Part shown: piece after piece, positions 26,932 through 33,836 of the stretch | Position numbering within the stretch: position 1 is the stretch's first letter | Layout: every line of letters starts with the position of its first letter | NCBI GenBank assembly: GCA_017504165.1 | Contig: JAFVRR010000011.1 | Location: 62,001 to 126,000 of the forward strand | Direction of reading: 5' to 3' | DNA: 64,000 nt | DNA from: Clostridia bacterium | Lineage (GTDB): Bacteria > Bacillota > Clostridia > Christensenellales > Borkfalkiaceae | The notes under the pieces: generated by a model | Databases searched by the model: none | The model's input: only the letters and a program-made list of their open reading frames with translations | Told to the model about the DNA's origin: nothing | Position numbers and translations under genes: made by a program

Positions 26932-27008
26932 TGGCGCACCCTAAGAGGCTCGAACTCCTAACCTTTGGTTCCGTAGACCAACGCTCTATCCAATTGAGCT
27001 AAGGGTGC
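26932..27008 (-). tRNA. tRNA-Arg(ACG)
   Basis: A 77-nt cloverleaf on the minus strand: acceptor GCACCCT with AGGGTGC, discriminator G, encoded CCA; anticodon stem TTGGT/ACCAA with loop CTACGGA, anticodon ACG; T loop TTCGAGC. Confidence 0.95.
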
Positions 27009-27201
27009 AATTATATTAAAACAACGACAAAATCGCTAAATGCCTAATTAGTATATAATACTTGTTTGGTTTTGTCAAATAAATTCCTTATAAATACTGT
27101 AAAAATATTATTAATTTTTATTTAAATACTATTTACAAAACTCTTTTTATATGATAATATAAATAAAAAAGTGTTGCAGAAACTACAAAATAAGGTAAAT
27201 T

Positions 27202-27861
27202 ATGAAAAAATTGAACTGCTCTTTATTTGAAGGGGTGTCCGATAACAACTTAAAAAGATTATTATCTTGCTTAAAAACGCGTGAAGTTAAGTTTAATCAA
27301 GACGACGAGATTTATTCTTATAACAGTGCCACGCAAATTTTAGGTGTTTTATTGTCGGGCAAGGCGTACGTAAAAAAACTTGATAGAAACGGCAACTATA
27401 CGATACTAGAAACCCTTCATAAAAACGATATATTTAGCGACACTTTAGCCTTTACCGCAACCGACGCTAACGCGATAAGCATTTTCGCTTGCGAGCCTAC
27501 TACCGTTTTACTTTTTGATTTTAAATCGGTATTTAAAAGGTGCGCCAACGCGTGCGAACATCACTCTTTATTCGTTTTTAATTTAATGAAGATATTATTA
27601 GATAAATCTAAACTTTTATCGCAAAGGGTGGAAATTTTATCAAACAAAACTATAAAAGATAAAATTTTAAGTTATTGCAGTTTAATGGTAAATTCTTTGC
27701 AATCAATGACCTTTACTTTGCCAATGTCTTATACTAGTTTTGCCGAATATTTATGCGTAGACAGGTCTGCAATGATGCGTGAACTTAAAAAACTAGACGT
27801 TCAAGGTATTTTAAGCGTAAACAAAAAGGAAATAACCGTTTTGTCGGAAGAGTATATTTAG
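27202..27861 (+). CDS. Crp/Fnr-family transcriptional regulator
   Basis: A 219-residue protein with a cyclic-nucleotide-binding-type beta-roll (DDEIYSYNSATQILGVLLSGKAYVKK, ETLHKNDIFSD) and a C-terminal winged helix (SYTSFAEYLCVDRSAMMRELKKL). Residues for cAMP binding are not obvious and no Fnr-type cysteine cluster is present, so the signal is unknown. It stands upstream of the VanW-like gene with 24 bases between, so co-transcription is possible. Confidence 0.88.
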   Translation: MKKLNCSLFEGVSDNNLKRLLSCLKTREVKFNQDDEIYSYNSATQILGVLLSGKAYVKKLDRNGNYTILETLHKNDIFSDTLAFTATDANAISIFACEPTTVLLFDFKSVFKRCANACEHHSLFVFNLMKILLDKSKLLSQRVEILSNKTIKDKILSYCSLMVNSLQSMTFTLPMSYTSFAEYLCVDRSAMMRELKKLDVQGILSVNKKEITVLSEEYI

Positions 27862-27885
27862 TAAACTTTTAAGTATACTAAAACC

Positions 27886-29022
27886 GTGCCAAAATCGAAA
27901 AAAACACTTAAAAACATTTTAATATTAACGGCGATTGCGGTATTTGCAATCGCCATTTTTATTCCCTTAAAAATATCAAAGGCGAAAGATATTAATTTAA
28001 CGGTTATAGCAAACGATAAAAATTATAATTTTTATAGTGAAGAAATAGGGCGATATAACGGTAAACTCTATCTTAAAAAGGCAAGTCAAATAGTTGACGG
28101 AATTTATCTAGATACCGTAAAGCGCGAAAAGGACGCTAAAATTACCTTTTTACCTAATACCGAAGAAGTTTTTAATATAAAAGGAGAAGTTTTAGGTTAT
28201 GAAATTGATAAAACTCAACTTTTATATGATATAGAGAACGCCTTAAACAACGGTAAAACTAAAGTATACGCCGAAATTAACGAAATTAAGCCTAAAATTA
28301 CTAAAAGCGAACTTATAAAAGAAACGAATTTAAGGGCGAGTTTTACAACCTATTATTCTTCTTCCCCCCAAAATAGAAAGGAAAATATTAAACTAGCGTC
28401 ATCAAAAATTAACGGAACTATTTTAAGTGAAAACGAAGAGTTTTCCTTTAACGAAATTGTAGGGGTAAGGAATGAAGAAAACGGATTTTTACCCGCTAAA
28501 ATTATCTATAACGGAGATTTTGTCGAAGGTGTTGGCGGTGGCGTTTGCCAAGTTTCTACAACCCTTTATAACGCAAGTTTGCTATGCGGTTTAAAAATTA
28601 CCGAACACCATCCGCACAGTTTAAGCGTTTCCTACGTAGAGCCGTCGTTTGACGCTATGGTTAACTCATATTCAAGCGACTTAAAATTTGTAAATAATAC
28701 GGGTGGTAGGCTTTATATTAAAAGCGTTGCCGATGACAATAGAATTAAAATATCCTTTTACGGTCTAAAGCAATTAGAAACTTACGAAAGGGTATCGGTT
28801 AAAAGGGAAGAAACGCCTTATTTAGAGTATCTATACGAAGATGATGAAAGTTTGCCAATAGGTAGTCAAATTACCGTTCGCGAGCCCAAAGAAAGCCTTA
28901 AAAGCGAAGGGTATTTAATTAAATACGTAAACGGCGAAAGGGTAGCGAACGTTAAAATTCGGTCGGATAGTTATAGTGGAGTTAAAGGGCTTATTAAAAT
29001 AGGTAAATCTAAGCAACCGTAA
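27886..29022 (+). CDS. VanW-family cell-wall-associated protein
   Basis: A 378-residue protein with an N-terminal signal anchor (ILILTAIAVFAIAIFIPL), a region like the putative peptidoglycan-binding domain often before VanW (residues ~35-150), a VanW domain (EFSFNEIVGVRNEENGFLPA, GVGGGVCQVSTTLYNASLL, HHPHSLSVSYV) and a C-terminal G5-like segment (YEDDESLPIGSQITVREP). VanW proteins occur with vancomycin-resistance clusters and widely in Clostridia; their biochemistry is unknown. The start is GTG with no good Shine-Dalgarno, so it may depend on coupling to the Crp gene or start elsewhere nearby. Confidence 0.85.
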   Translation: MPKSKKTLKNILILTAIAVFAIAIFIPLKISKAKDINLTVIANDKNYNFYSEEIGRYNGKLYLKKASQIVDGIYLDTVKREKDAKITFLPNTEEVFNIKGEVLGYEIDKTQLLYDIENALNNGKTKVYAEINEIKPKITKSELIKETNLRASFTTYYSSSPQNRKENIKLASSKINGTILSENEEFSFNEIVGVRNEENGFLPAKIIYNGDFVEGVGGGVCQVSTTLYNASLLCGLKITEHHPHSLSVSYVEPSFDAMVNSYSSDLKFVNNTGGRLYIKSVADDNRIKISFYGLKQLETYERVSVKREETPYLEYLYEDDESLPIGSQITVREPKESLKSEGYLIKYVNGERVANVKIRSDSYSGVKGLIKIGKSKQP

Positions 29023-29034
29023 TATAAGAAAACG

Positions 29035-29063
29035 TTGACAAAATATTAAAAGTATTGTAAAAT
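29035..29063 (+). promoter_or_regulatory. Promoter of gene 29085
   Basis: TTGACA at 29035-29040, 17 bases, TAAAAT at 29058-29063. Confidence 0.85.
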
Positions 29064-29084
29064 TGATAAAGTTTAGGTGAGAAA

Positions 29085-29720
29085 ATGAAAAAGGAATATT
29101 TTGCTAACAAAGAATTTAATAGGCGTAAAAGAAGGAGTGCTATAGTTTTAGGCGGGATTTTAGCCCTTTTATTATTGTTTATGGCTGCAACTTTCGCAGT
29201 TCAAGGCGATTATTTATTCGCAGGGCTTTTCGCGGTGCTTTTAATTATACCAATCCTTTCTATTCCTAGTGGTTTTAAAAACTTCCCCGTACACGATAAA
29301 CCTATCGTTGTTATAGAAAATGGAGAAGTAACTTCTAACGGTAAAACTTACAAGATTAAAGATATTAAAAAGGTAAACGTAATAGTTGAACTTCCAACTT
29401 GTAAAGACGATAAAAAGGATTTAGAACTTTTAAACAATTTAAAATCTTCTATTCCTGAAGACGAATTTTTTGGAACTTTCGATATAATTTACGGCGTAGA
29501 AAAGGGCAAGGCGCAAATTGAATACGCGTATATTGATCACGTTGTAGATGCGTTGTACGCTATGGTAGAAAACGGCCTTAAAAAATACGACTTAAAGTTT
29601 ACCATTAAAAAGAATATCGTAGTTAACGAATGCGACCTTAAAAAAGTACTAGATATTAAAAAACAAGAAAATTCTCTTGATAAAACTAGTAAAAAGGATA
29701 GGACAAAGCAATTATTGTAA
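29085..29720 (+). CDS. Uncharacterised two-helix membrane protein
   Basis: No family recognised. The 211-residue product has a basic N-terminus (FNRRKRRS), two adjacent membrane helices (about residues 19-57) and a cytoplasmic domain of ~150 residues beginning VVIENGEVTSNGKTYKIKDIKK, which looks like a small beta-rich PH-like module, then a charged tail. It has its own consensus promoter and GGTGAG before ATG. The next feature downstream is tRNA-Leu; no terminator is evident between them. Confidence 0.7.
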   Translation: MKKEYFANKEFNRRKRRSAIVLGGILALLLLFMAATFAVQGDYLFAGLFAVLLIIPILSIPSGFKNFPVHDKPIVVIENGEVTSNGKTYKIKDIKKVNVIVELPTCKDDKKDLELLNNLKSSIPEDEFFGTFDIIYGVEKGKAQIEYAYIDHVVDALYAMVENGLKKYDLKFTIKKNIVVNECDLKKVLDIKKQENSLDKTSKKDRTKQLL

Positions 29721-29840
29721 TCAAAAAATATGAAAAATGCAGTCTTTATAAAAAAAATTAAAAAATTTTAAAAAAGACTGCAAATTCATTTGATTATTTA
29801 ATTTGTTTGTGATAAAATACATATGCTCAATTGAAGAGAT

Positions 29841-29927
29841 GCGGATGTGGCGGAATTGGCAGACGCATAAGACTAAGGATCTTATGAAGGCTACTTCGTG
29901 CAGGTTCAAGTCCTGTCATCCGCACCA
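29841..29927 (+). tRNA. tRNA-Leu(AAG)
   Basis: An 87-nt class II cloverleaf: acceptor GCGGATG with CATCCGC, discriminator A, encoded CCA; anticodon stem TAAGA/TCTTA with loop CTAAGGA, anticodon AAG; variable arm GAAGGCTACTTC; T loop TTCAAGT. AAG is an unusual choice in bacteria because A34 is expected to need deamination to inosine. Confidence 0.93.
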
Positions 29928-29960
29928 AAAAAAAGCACTTTCTATGGAAGTGCTTTTTTT
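29928..29960 (+). terminator. Terminator of tRNA-Leu
   Basis: AAAAAAGCACTT pairs with AAGTGCTTTTTT around TCTATGG, followed by T. Confidence 0.9.
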
Positions 29961-29963
29961 ATA

Positions 29964-30134
29964 CAAGCCGTAAGACTTGGTATGTAATCACGCGTAAGCG
30001 TGTATGTAATTGCCGAAGGCGTATGTAATTACGGCTTGATCACATACAACACTACGTGTTGATTTCATACCGTCAAAGACGGATTTCATACAACGTCAAG
30101 TCGTTGATTACGGTTCACCCGTTAGCACGGCGCA
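29964..30134. repeat. Array of small diverse hairpins with inverted linkers
   Basis: Non-coding. Three left linkers GTATGTAAT (near 29980, 30002 and 30021) and three right linkers close to GATTTCATAC (30038, 30061 and 30082), roughly reverse complements of the left ones, separate short hairpins with different stems: CACGC/GCGTG, GCC/GGC, AACAC/GTGTT, CGTC/GACG, CAACG/CGTTG and ACGG/CCGT. CAAGCCGTAA (29964-29973) and TTACGGCTTG (30029-30038) are a perfect 10-bp inverted pair enclosing the left part. The whole can fold into a multi-branched structure. The end (30108-30137) recurs at 32160-32189. Confidence 0.75.
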
Positions 30135-30198
30135 AACCCCTCGCAAACTAAAGTTTGCCTTCCCCTTAACAAGGGGCGGAAACCTGTCATCCGCACCA
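30135..30198 (+). repeat. Element end module plus displaced tRNA-Leu tail
   Basis: 30183-30198 exactly repeats the last 16 bases of tRNA-Leu (29912-29927), positions 61-76 including CCA. The adjoining 30135-30182 carries the hairpins CGCAAAC/GTTTGC and CCCCTTAA/AAGGGG and matches the module before the displaced tRNA-Ser tail (10314-10359), with one 3-base indel and few substitutions. Confidence 0.85.
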
Positions 30199-30232
30199 AA
30201 AAAAGAACGATTTTCGTAATCGTTCTTTTTTT
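30199..30232 (+). terminator. Terminator after displaced tRNA-Leu tail
   Basis: AAAGAACGATT pairs with AATCGTTCTTT, followed by TTTT; immediately after CCA, as in the real tRNA. Confidence 0.85.
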
Positions 30233-30234
30233 AT

Positions 30235-30375
30235 GTCAAATTTGCAAAAATTTGATTATAATGTTGCGATAGCAACTATCATTCGAGCCATAGGCGAGTT
30301 ATCATTTTTGCGTTAGCAAATTTGAATTATAGCAAACTTTGTTTGCATGATAGTTCGCTTTGCTTACATTATTAG
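30235..30375. repeat. Second hairpin array
   Basis: Non-coding. Distinct short hairpins follow one another: TCAAATT/AATTTGA, GTTGC/GCAAC, GCC/GGC, TTTGC/GCAAA and GCAAAC/GTTTGC, separated by AT-rich linkers. AACTATCAT near 30274 is inverted as ATGATAGTT near 30342, again placing hairpins between inverted linkers as in the array at 29964. Confidence 0.6.
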
Positions 30376-30382
30376 TTAATAA

Positions 30383-30413
30383 AACCCCCAACAGCAATTT
30401 CGCAGTTGGGGGT
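30383..30413 (-). terminator. Terminator of the XRE gene
   Basis: AACCCCCAAC pairs with GTTGGGGGTT; on the minus strand it follows the stop codon and is followed by TTTTATT. Confidence 0.85.
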
Positions 30414-30418
30414 TAGTT

Positions 30419-30625
30419 TTAAAAGTTGCTTTTTCCTATCAAATAATCAACGGTAACGTCAAAATAGTTAGAGATTTCTATAAGCTGTGCAATACTTGGC
30501 TCACTATGTCCACTTTCCCAATGCGAAATTGCCATTTTAGACATATTAACAACTTTTGCCAACTCTAATTGAGAGATGTTTTTCTCCACCCTTAATTCTC
30601 TTAACCTTTCTTTAAACTGTGCCAT
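30419..30625 (-). CDS. XRE-family repressor (small HTH protein)
   Basis: A 68-residue protein that is almost only a helix-turn-helix: ISQLELAKVVNMSKMAISHWE, then PSIAQLIEISNYFDVTVDYLIGK. I take ATG at 30625; the frame stays open upstream but those residues do not resemble XRE proteins. A TACAAT -10 (30632-30637, minus strand) ends about 7 bases before the ATG and there is no Shine-Dalgarno, so the mRNA is probably leaderless. It is divergent from the CFI-box gene and two palindromic operators lie between, so it should repress that gene and itself. Confidence 0.85.
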   Translation of the reverse strand: MAQFKERLRELRVEKNISQLELAKVVNMSKMAISHWESGHSEPSIAQLIEISNYFDVTVDYLIGKSNF

Positions 30626-30634
30626 AAGTAAATT

Positions 30635-30651
30635 GTAACAACTCTTGTTAC
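30635..30651. promoter_or_regulatory. Operator O1 (GTAACA-N5-TGTTAC)
   Basis: A 17-bp perfect dyad, GTAACA ACTCT TGTTAC, overlapping the -10 of the XRE gene; same half-sites and spacing as O2. Confidence 0.8.
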
Positions 30652-30658
30652 TTTTTGC

Positions 30659-30687
30659 TTGACAGTAACAAAAATTGTTACTATAAT
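30659..30687 (+). promoter_or_regulatory. Promoter of the CFI-box gene with operator O2 filling its spacer
   Basis: TTGACA (30659-30664) and TATAAT (30682-30687) are both perfect; the 17-bp spacer (30665-30681) is exactly the dyad GTAACA AAAAT TGTTAC. A repressor bound there must block RNA polymerase, so the downstream gene should be strongly inducible from a very strong promoter. Confidence 0.9.
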
Positions 30688-30749
30688 ATTTATATCTACA
30701 GTTAGATTGTGGATTATTTAAATAAAAATACAAAAGGAGAAAGAACAAG

Positions 30750-31985
30750 ATGAGGCAATTAACTTGTGAAATGTGCGGAAGCACTGAACTTATTAAGCAA
30801 GACGGAAATTTTGTTTGTCAATCGTGTGGTTGCAAATATTCAGTTGAAGAAGCTAAAAAGATAATGATTGAAGGGATTGTTGACGTTCAAGGCACTGTAA
30901 AAGTGGATAACTCCGCTTTTGTGGAAAGATACTTGCAAAATGCTCGCCGTGCAAAGCAAAAAGAAGATTGGCCTGAAACAGAGAAATATTATAATATGGT
31001 CGAACAAAACGATCCAACCAACATTGAAGCAATTTTTTACAGTACGTTTGCACGGGTGAAACAAGCCTTATTGGAAGCAGAAACACTTGATAAAAGACAA
31101 AGTGTTTTTAAAATATTAGAAAAAAGTGTATCTGTAATAGACGATAACTATGATAATGCAAACAAAGCACATCAAAAAATACTATCCGAGATACTTGTAG
31201 ATATTAAAAATTTAAAAAATGGCACGATTGTCCCAACTACACACTTACAGGAATACGTAACAACAAATGGTATTGGTAACATTGTAGACCGCAATCAGAT
31301 TGTTGAGAATGATTCCTTGAATGTCACTTACAATATGATTGATAATGTTTTTCAGGCTTATATGGATTCATTAGCTAACATTATCATAGAGCATTCTCCT
31401 AAAATAGCTAAAAAACTTTTCATGGAAAATTTGGGAGAAATAGCTTGGGGTTCTCCGATTTTTAAAAAGGTATCAGGACATATAGATGGTTATTTAACGC
31501 CAAAAGATGGTTGTGTTAAGATTGCTATGCAGGTAAAGGTTAGTGATCAAACAACACTTGAAAATATTAATACACAAATAGATGAATTAGCAAAAACCAT
31601 CTGCCCATTTTATACAACAAACGGAAGATTATGGGATAAACTTAGAGAAACTGTACACGATAAACTAAGAGAATTAAACCCTGAGAATGAAGCGTTAAGG
31701 CCAATTAGTAGCGGTGGGTGCTATGTGGCTACTTGTGTATATGGCTCATATGATTGCCCTGAGGTTTGGACTTTAAGAAGATATCGCGATGATACTCTCG
31801 GTGCTACGTGGTATGGTCGTACCTTTATCAAATTATATTACGCGATTAGTCCTACACTTGTAAAATGGTTTGGTAAAACAAAATGGTTTAAGAAGATGTG
31901 GAAAGGCAAACTTGATAGAATGGTTGCTAAGCTTAAATACAATGGTGTAGAAGATACTCCTTACAAAGATAAAAAATGGAAATAA
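30750..31985 (+). CDS. Zinc-ribbon and CFI-box-CTERM protein, XRE-controlled
   Basis: 411 residues. Residues 6-26 form a TFIIB-type zinc ribbon (CEMC ... CQSCGC). A helical region (about 50-190) with TPR-like pattern follows, then a middle domain (~200-320) I do not recognise, then a C-terminal CFI-box (GGCYVATCVYGSYDCPEVWT LRRYRD..., with GRTFIKLYY). The CFI-box-CTERM domain occurs at the ends of many uncharacterised and conflict-associated proteins; its function is unknown. Strong AAAGGAG before ATG and the repressible promoter suggest a protein that is dangerous or useful only on demand. GAT-G and AAT-G codons differ from core genes, suggesting acquisition. Confidence 0.82.
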   Translation: MRQLTCEMCGSTELIKQDGNFVCQSCGCKYSVEEAKKIMIEGIVDVQGTVKVDNSAFVERYLQNARRAKQKEDWPETEKYYNMVEQNDPTNIEAIFYSTFARVKQALLEAETLDKRQSVFKILEKSVSVIDDNYDNANKAHQKILSEILVDIKNLKNGTIVPTTHLQEYVTTNGIGNIVDRNQIVENDSLNVTYNMIDNVFQAYMDSLANIIIEHSPKIAKKLFMENLGEIAWGSPIFKKVSGHIDGYLTPKDGCVKIAMQVKVSDQTTLENINTQIDELAKTICPFYTTNGRLWDKLRETVHDKLRELNPENEALRPISSGGCYVATCVYGSYDCPEVWTLRRYRDDTLGATWYGRTFIKLYYAISPTLVKWFGKTKWFKKMWKGKLDRMVAKLKYNGVEDTPYKDKKWK

Positions 31986-31993
31986 GTCTTATT

Positions 31994-32026
31994 AAAAACG
32001 GCAGATTAAAAAATCTGCCGTTTTTA
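31994..32026 (+). terminator. Terminator after CFI-box gene
   Basis: AAAAACGGCAGATT pairs with AATCTGCCGTTTTT around AAAA. Confidence 0.9.
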
Positions 32027-32094
32027 ATATCTATTTTTTATAAATATACCCATATCGTATTGACAATTGAAAACTTTTATGGTTCGGATTTGAA

Positions 32095-32110
32095 ATGCCT
32101 TGGTGCACCA
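32095..32110 (+). other. Possible orphan tRNA tail ending in CCA
   Basis: A 16-base stretch ending TTGGTGCACCA is followed by a terminator, just like the displaced Ser and Leu tails. A TTGACA at 32060-32065 lies upstream without a -10. No matching 5' half is present in the window. The segment could be the last trace of a tRNA gene whose body was lost. Confidence 0.3.
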
Positions 32111-32111
32111 T

Positions 32112-32141
32112 AAAAGACCGACTGACTAGTCGGTCTTTTTT
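32112..32141 (+). terminator. Terminator after the possible tRNA tail
   Basis: AAAAGACCGACT pairs with AGTCGGTCTTTT around GACT, followed by TT. Confidence 0.85.
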
Positions 32142-32159
32142 CGTGCACAGGACTTGAAG

Positions 32160-32189
32160 TTACGGTTCAGCCGTTAGCACGGCGCAAAC
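32160..32189 (+). repeat. Second copy of the 30-bp element segment
   Basis: Matches 30108-30137 with one difference in 30 bases. It contains the ACGG/CCGT hairpin and TTAGCACGGCG. At the Leu locus it sits in the middle of the tRNA-tail element; here it is alone, 19 bases beyond a terminator. The rest of 31986-32298 shows nothing coding. Confidence 0.8.
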
Positions 32190-32228
32190 TTTAAAGTGAA
32201 ATTTCATTTTATATTTTAAATATCGCTA

Positions 32229-32257
32229 TTGATTTTAAGTGGGGTTTATGGTATAAT
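32229..32257 (+). promoter_or_regulatory. Promoter of the GH79-like gene
   Basis: TTGATT at 32229-32234, 17 bases, TATAAT at 32252-32257; AAGGAG precedes ATG 32299. Confidence 0.75.
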
Positions 32258-32298
32258 TTTTTAGTAAAAGTTAATTAATTTATTGATAAGGAGATTTT

Positions 32299-33798
32299 AT
32301 GGCACGTTTTATTACGCTTGATGCGTCTAAATTAAATCCACTTAGAAAAATTGACGAGCGCTTAGTTTCATATAATATTGAAATGACTGAAGTTACGGGC
32401 GGTACGTTTTGGAAAGCGTATACCGAGGCGCAAGTTGACGGTACTGAAGAATTCCCAGTTATTAAAGACTGGACTAATATGGGCAATTTACAACAATGGT
32501 ACGACCCAATTGATACTAAAAATCCAAGGCTTATTAAACTTGCAAAAGAATTAGGCACGGCTTGGATTCGCGTATCGGGCACGTGGGCGAACAAAACCTA
32601 TTACGATTTTGAAGGTAAATGCAACGGCAAAGTTCCCGACGGTTTCCAAAACCTTTTAACTAAAGAACAATGGTATAGTTTACTTGACTTCGTTAAGGCA
32701 GTTGACGGTAAATTATTAGTTTCTATCGCAAATTGTCCGGGTATCCATAGCGCTAACGAGCCTATGCCGTTTGACCAAGCCGAATTATTATTTAGAACTT
32801 CTAAAGAATACGGCGTTCCAATTTCCGCGGCGGAATTCACTAACGAGCCTAATCTTATAGCGTTATCCGGTTTACCTAAAGGCTATACCCCTGAAGACCA
32901 TGCGCGCGACCACGACTTATTCGGCGCTTGGCTTAAAGAAAATTATCCTGAATGTTTATTCGTCGGTCCTTGTACGGTTGGCGATATTGATATGTTTGGC
33001 GCGGGTTTAGAAGGCGCAGGCGGTGGTATGGCTGCAGGCTTTAAAATCGTTACGACTGAAGAACTTTTAGGCGAATATAAGTCTAAAATGGACGTGTTTA
33101 GTTATCACTATTATAACGGCGTGTCTGAACGCGGTGCGGCAATGGGTGGTCATTGGCCGTATGAAGCAATTTTATCAGAGCGTTATCTTTCAGTTCCTGG
33201 TAGTTGTGCTAGACAATATACCGCAAAGCGTGATAAGTACGTACCTAATGGTCAAATGTGGGTTACCGAGTCTGGCGATGCTGGTTGCGGTGGCAATACT
33301 TGGGCGTCAACTTATGCAGACGTTCCTAGAACTTTAAACGAACTTGGCGAGTTTACTACGATAACCGACGGCGTTATTTTCCACAACACTTTAGCATCGT
33401 CTGACTACGGATATTTAAAACACGGCACTTTTGAGCCAAGACCTAACTACTTTGCAGTACTTCTTTGGAATAGATTAATGGGCAACACTTGCTATCAAGT
33501 TCCCGAAAAGAATAGCGAAGGTGCGCACGTATATTGCCATTCTAGAAAGGACGGCAAAAAGGGTTATTGTTATCTTGTTATTAACAACTCTTGGACTGAC
33601 GTCACCACCGTAGAATTTAACGGCGATGCCTAAGTTTACGCGCTTAGCGGTAAAACGGGTATGCGTAGCCGTATAATGCAACTTAACGGAAACGATTTAG
33701 TTTTAGATAAAAACGACGCGTTACCTAATTTAGAAGGTAAAAAGGTTAGTGGTAAAATAGAAATTGCCCCTGGTTCTTGCGCATTTATAGTAATTTAA
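32299..33798 (+). pseudogene. GH79/GH39-like glycoside hydrolase interrupted by an in-frame TAA
   Basis: The first 444 codons encode a TIM-barrel glycosidase resembling heparanase/beta-glucuronidase family 79: acid/base Glu183 in TNEPN and probable nucleophile Glu324 in WVTESGDAG. TAA at 33631-33633 stops it, yet the same frame continues for 54 more codons to TAA 33796-33798 and encodes the expected end of the C-terminal beta-sandwich (VYALSGKTGMRSRIMQLNGN, ending IAPGSCAFIVI). A single base change of a sense codon to TAA explains this. The catalytic barrel is complete, so the product may still fold, or the stop may be read through. It has a promoter and strong Shine-Dalgarno; no signal peptide. 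Confidence 0.8.
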
Positions 33799-33808
33799 AA
33801 AACAAACT

Positions 33809-33836
33809 AAAAGAACGGTATAAAACCGTTCTTTTT
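33809..33836. terminator. Bidirectional terminator
   Basis: AAAAGAACGGT pairs with ACCGTTCTTTT; serves the GH79-like gene and the convergent esterase gene, whose stop lies at its edge. Confidence 0.85.

Noticed and set aside
27202..27861. Fnr-type oxygen sensor
   Set aside because: The N-terminal and central cysteine pattern for a [4Fe-4S] cluster is not present.
29964..30134. CRISPR array
   Set aside because: The repeated words are only 9-10 bp, half are inverted, and the 'spacers' are self-complementary hairpins; no cas genes nearby.
30419..30784. A longer XRE protein starting near 30784
   Set aside because: The extra N-terminal residues are low-complexity, cover the divergent promoter and both operators, and are absent from XRE families.
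32299..33798. Alternative genetic code (TAA as sense)
   Set aside because: TAA is used as the normal stop by most genes here, including recA, dnaK and the end of this same frame; one premature stop is better explained by mutation.
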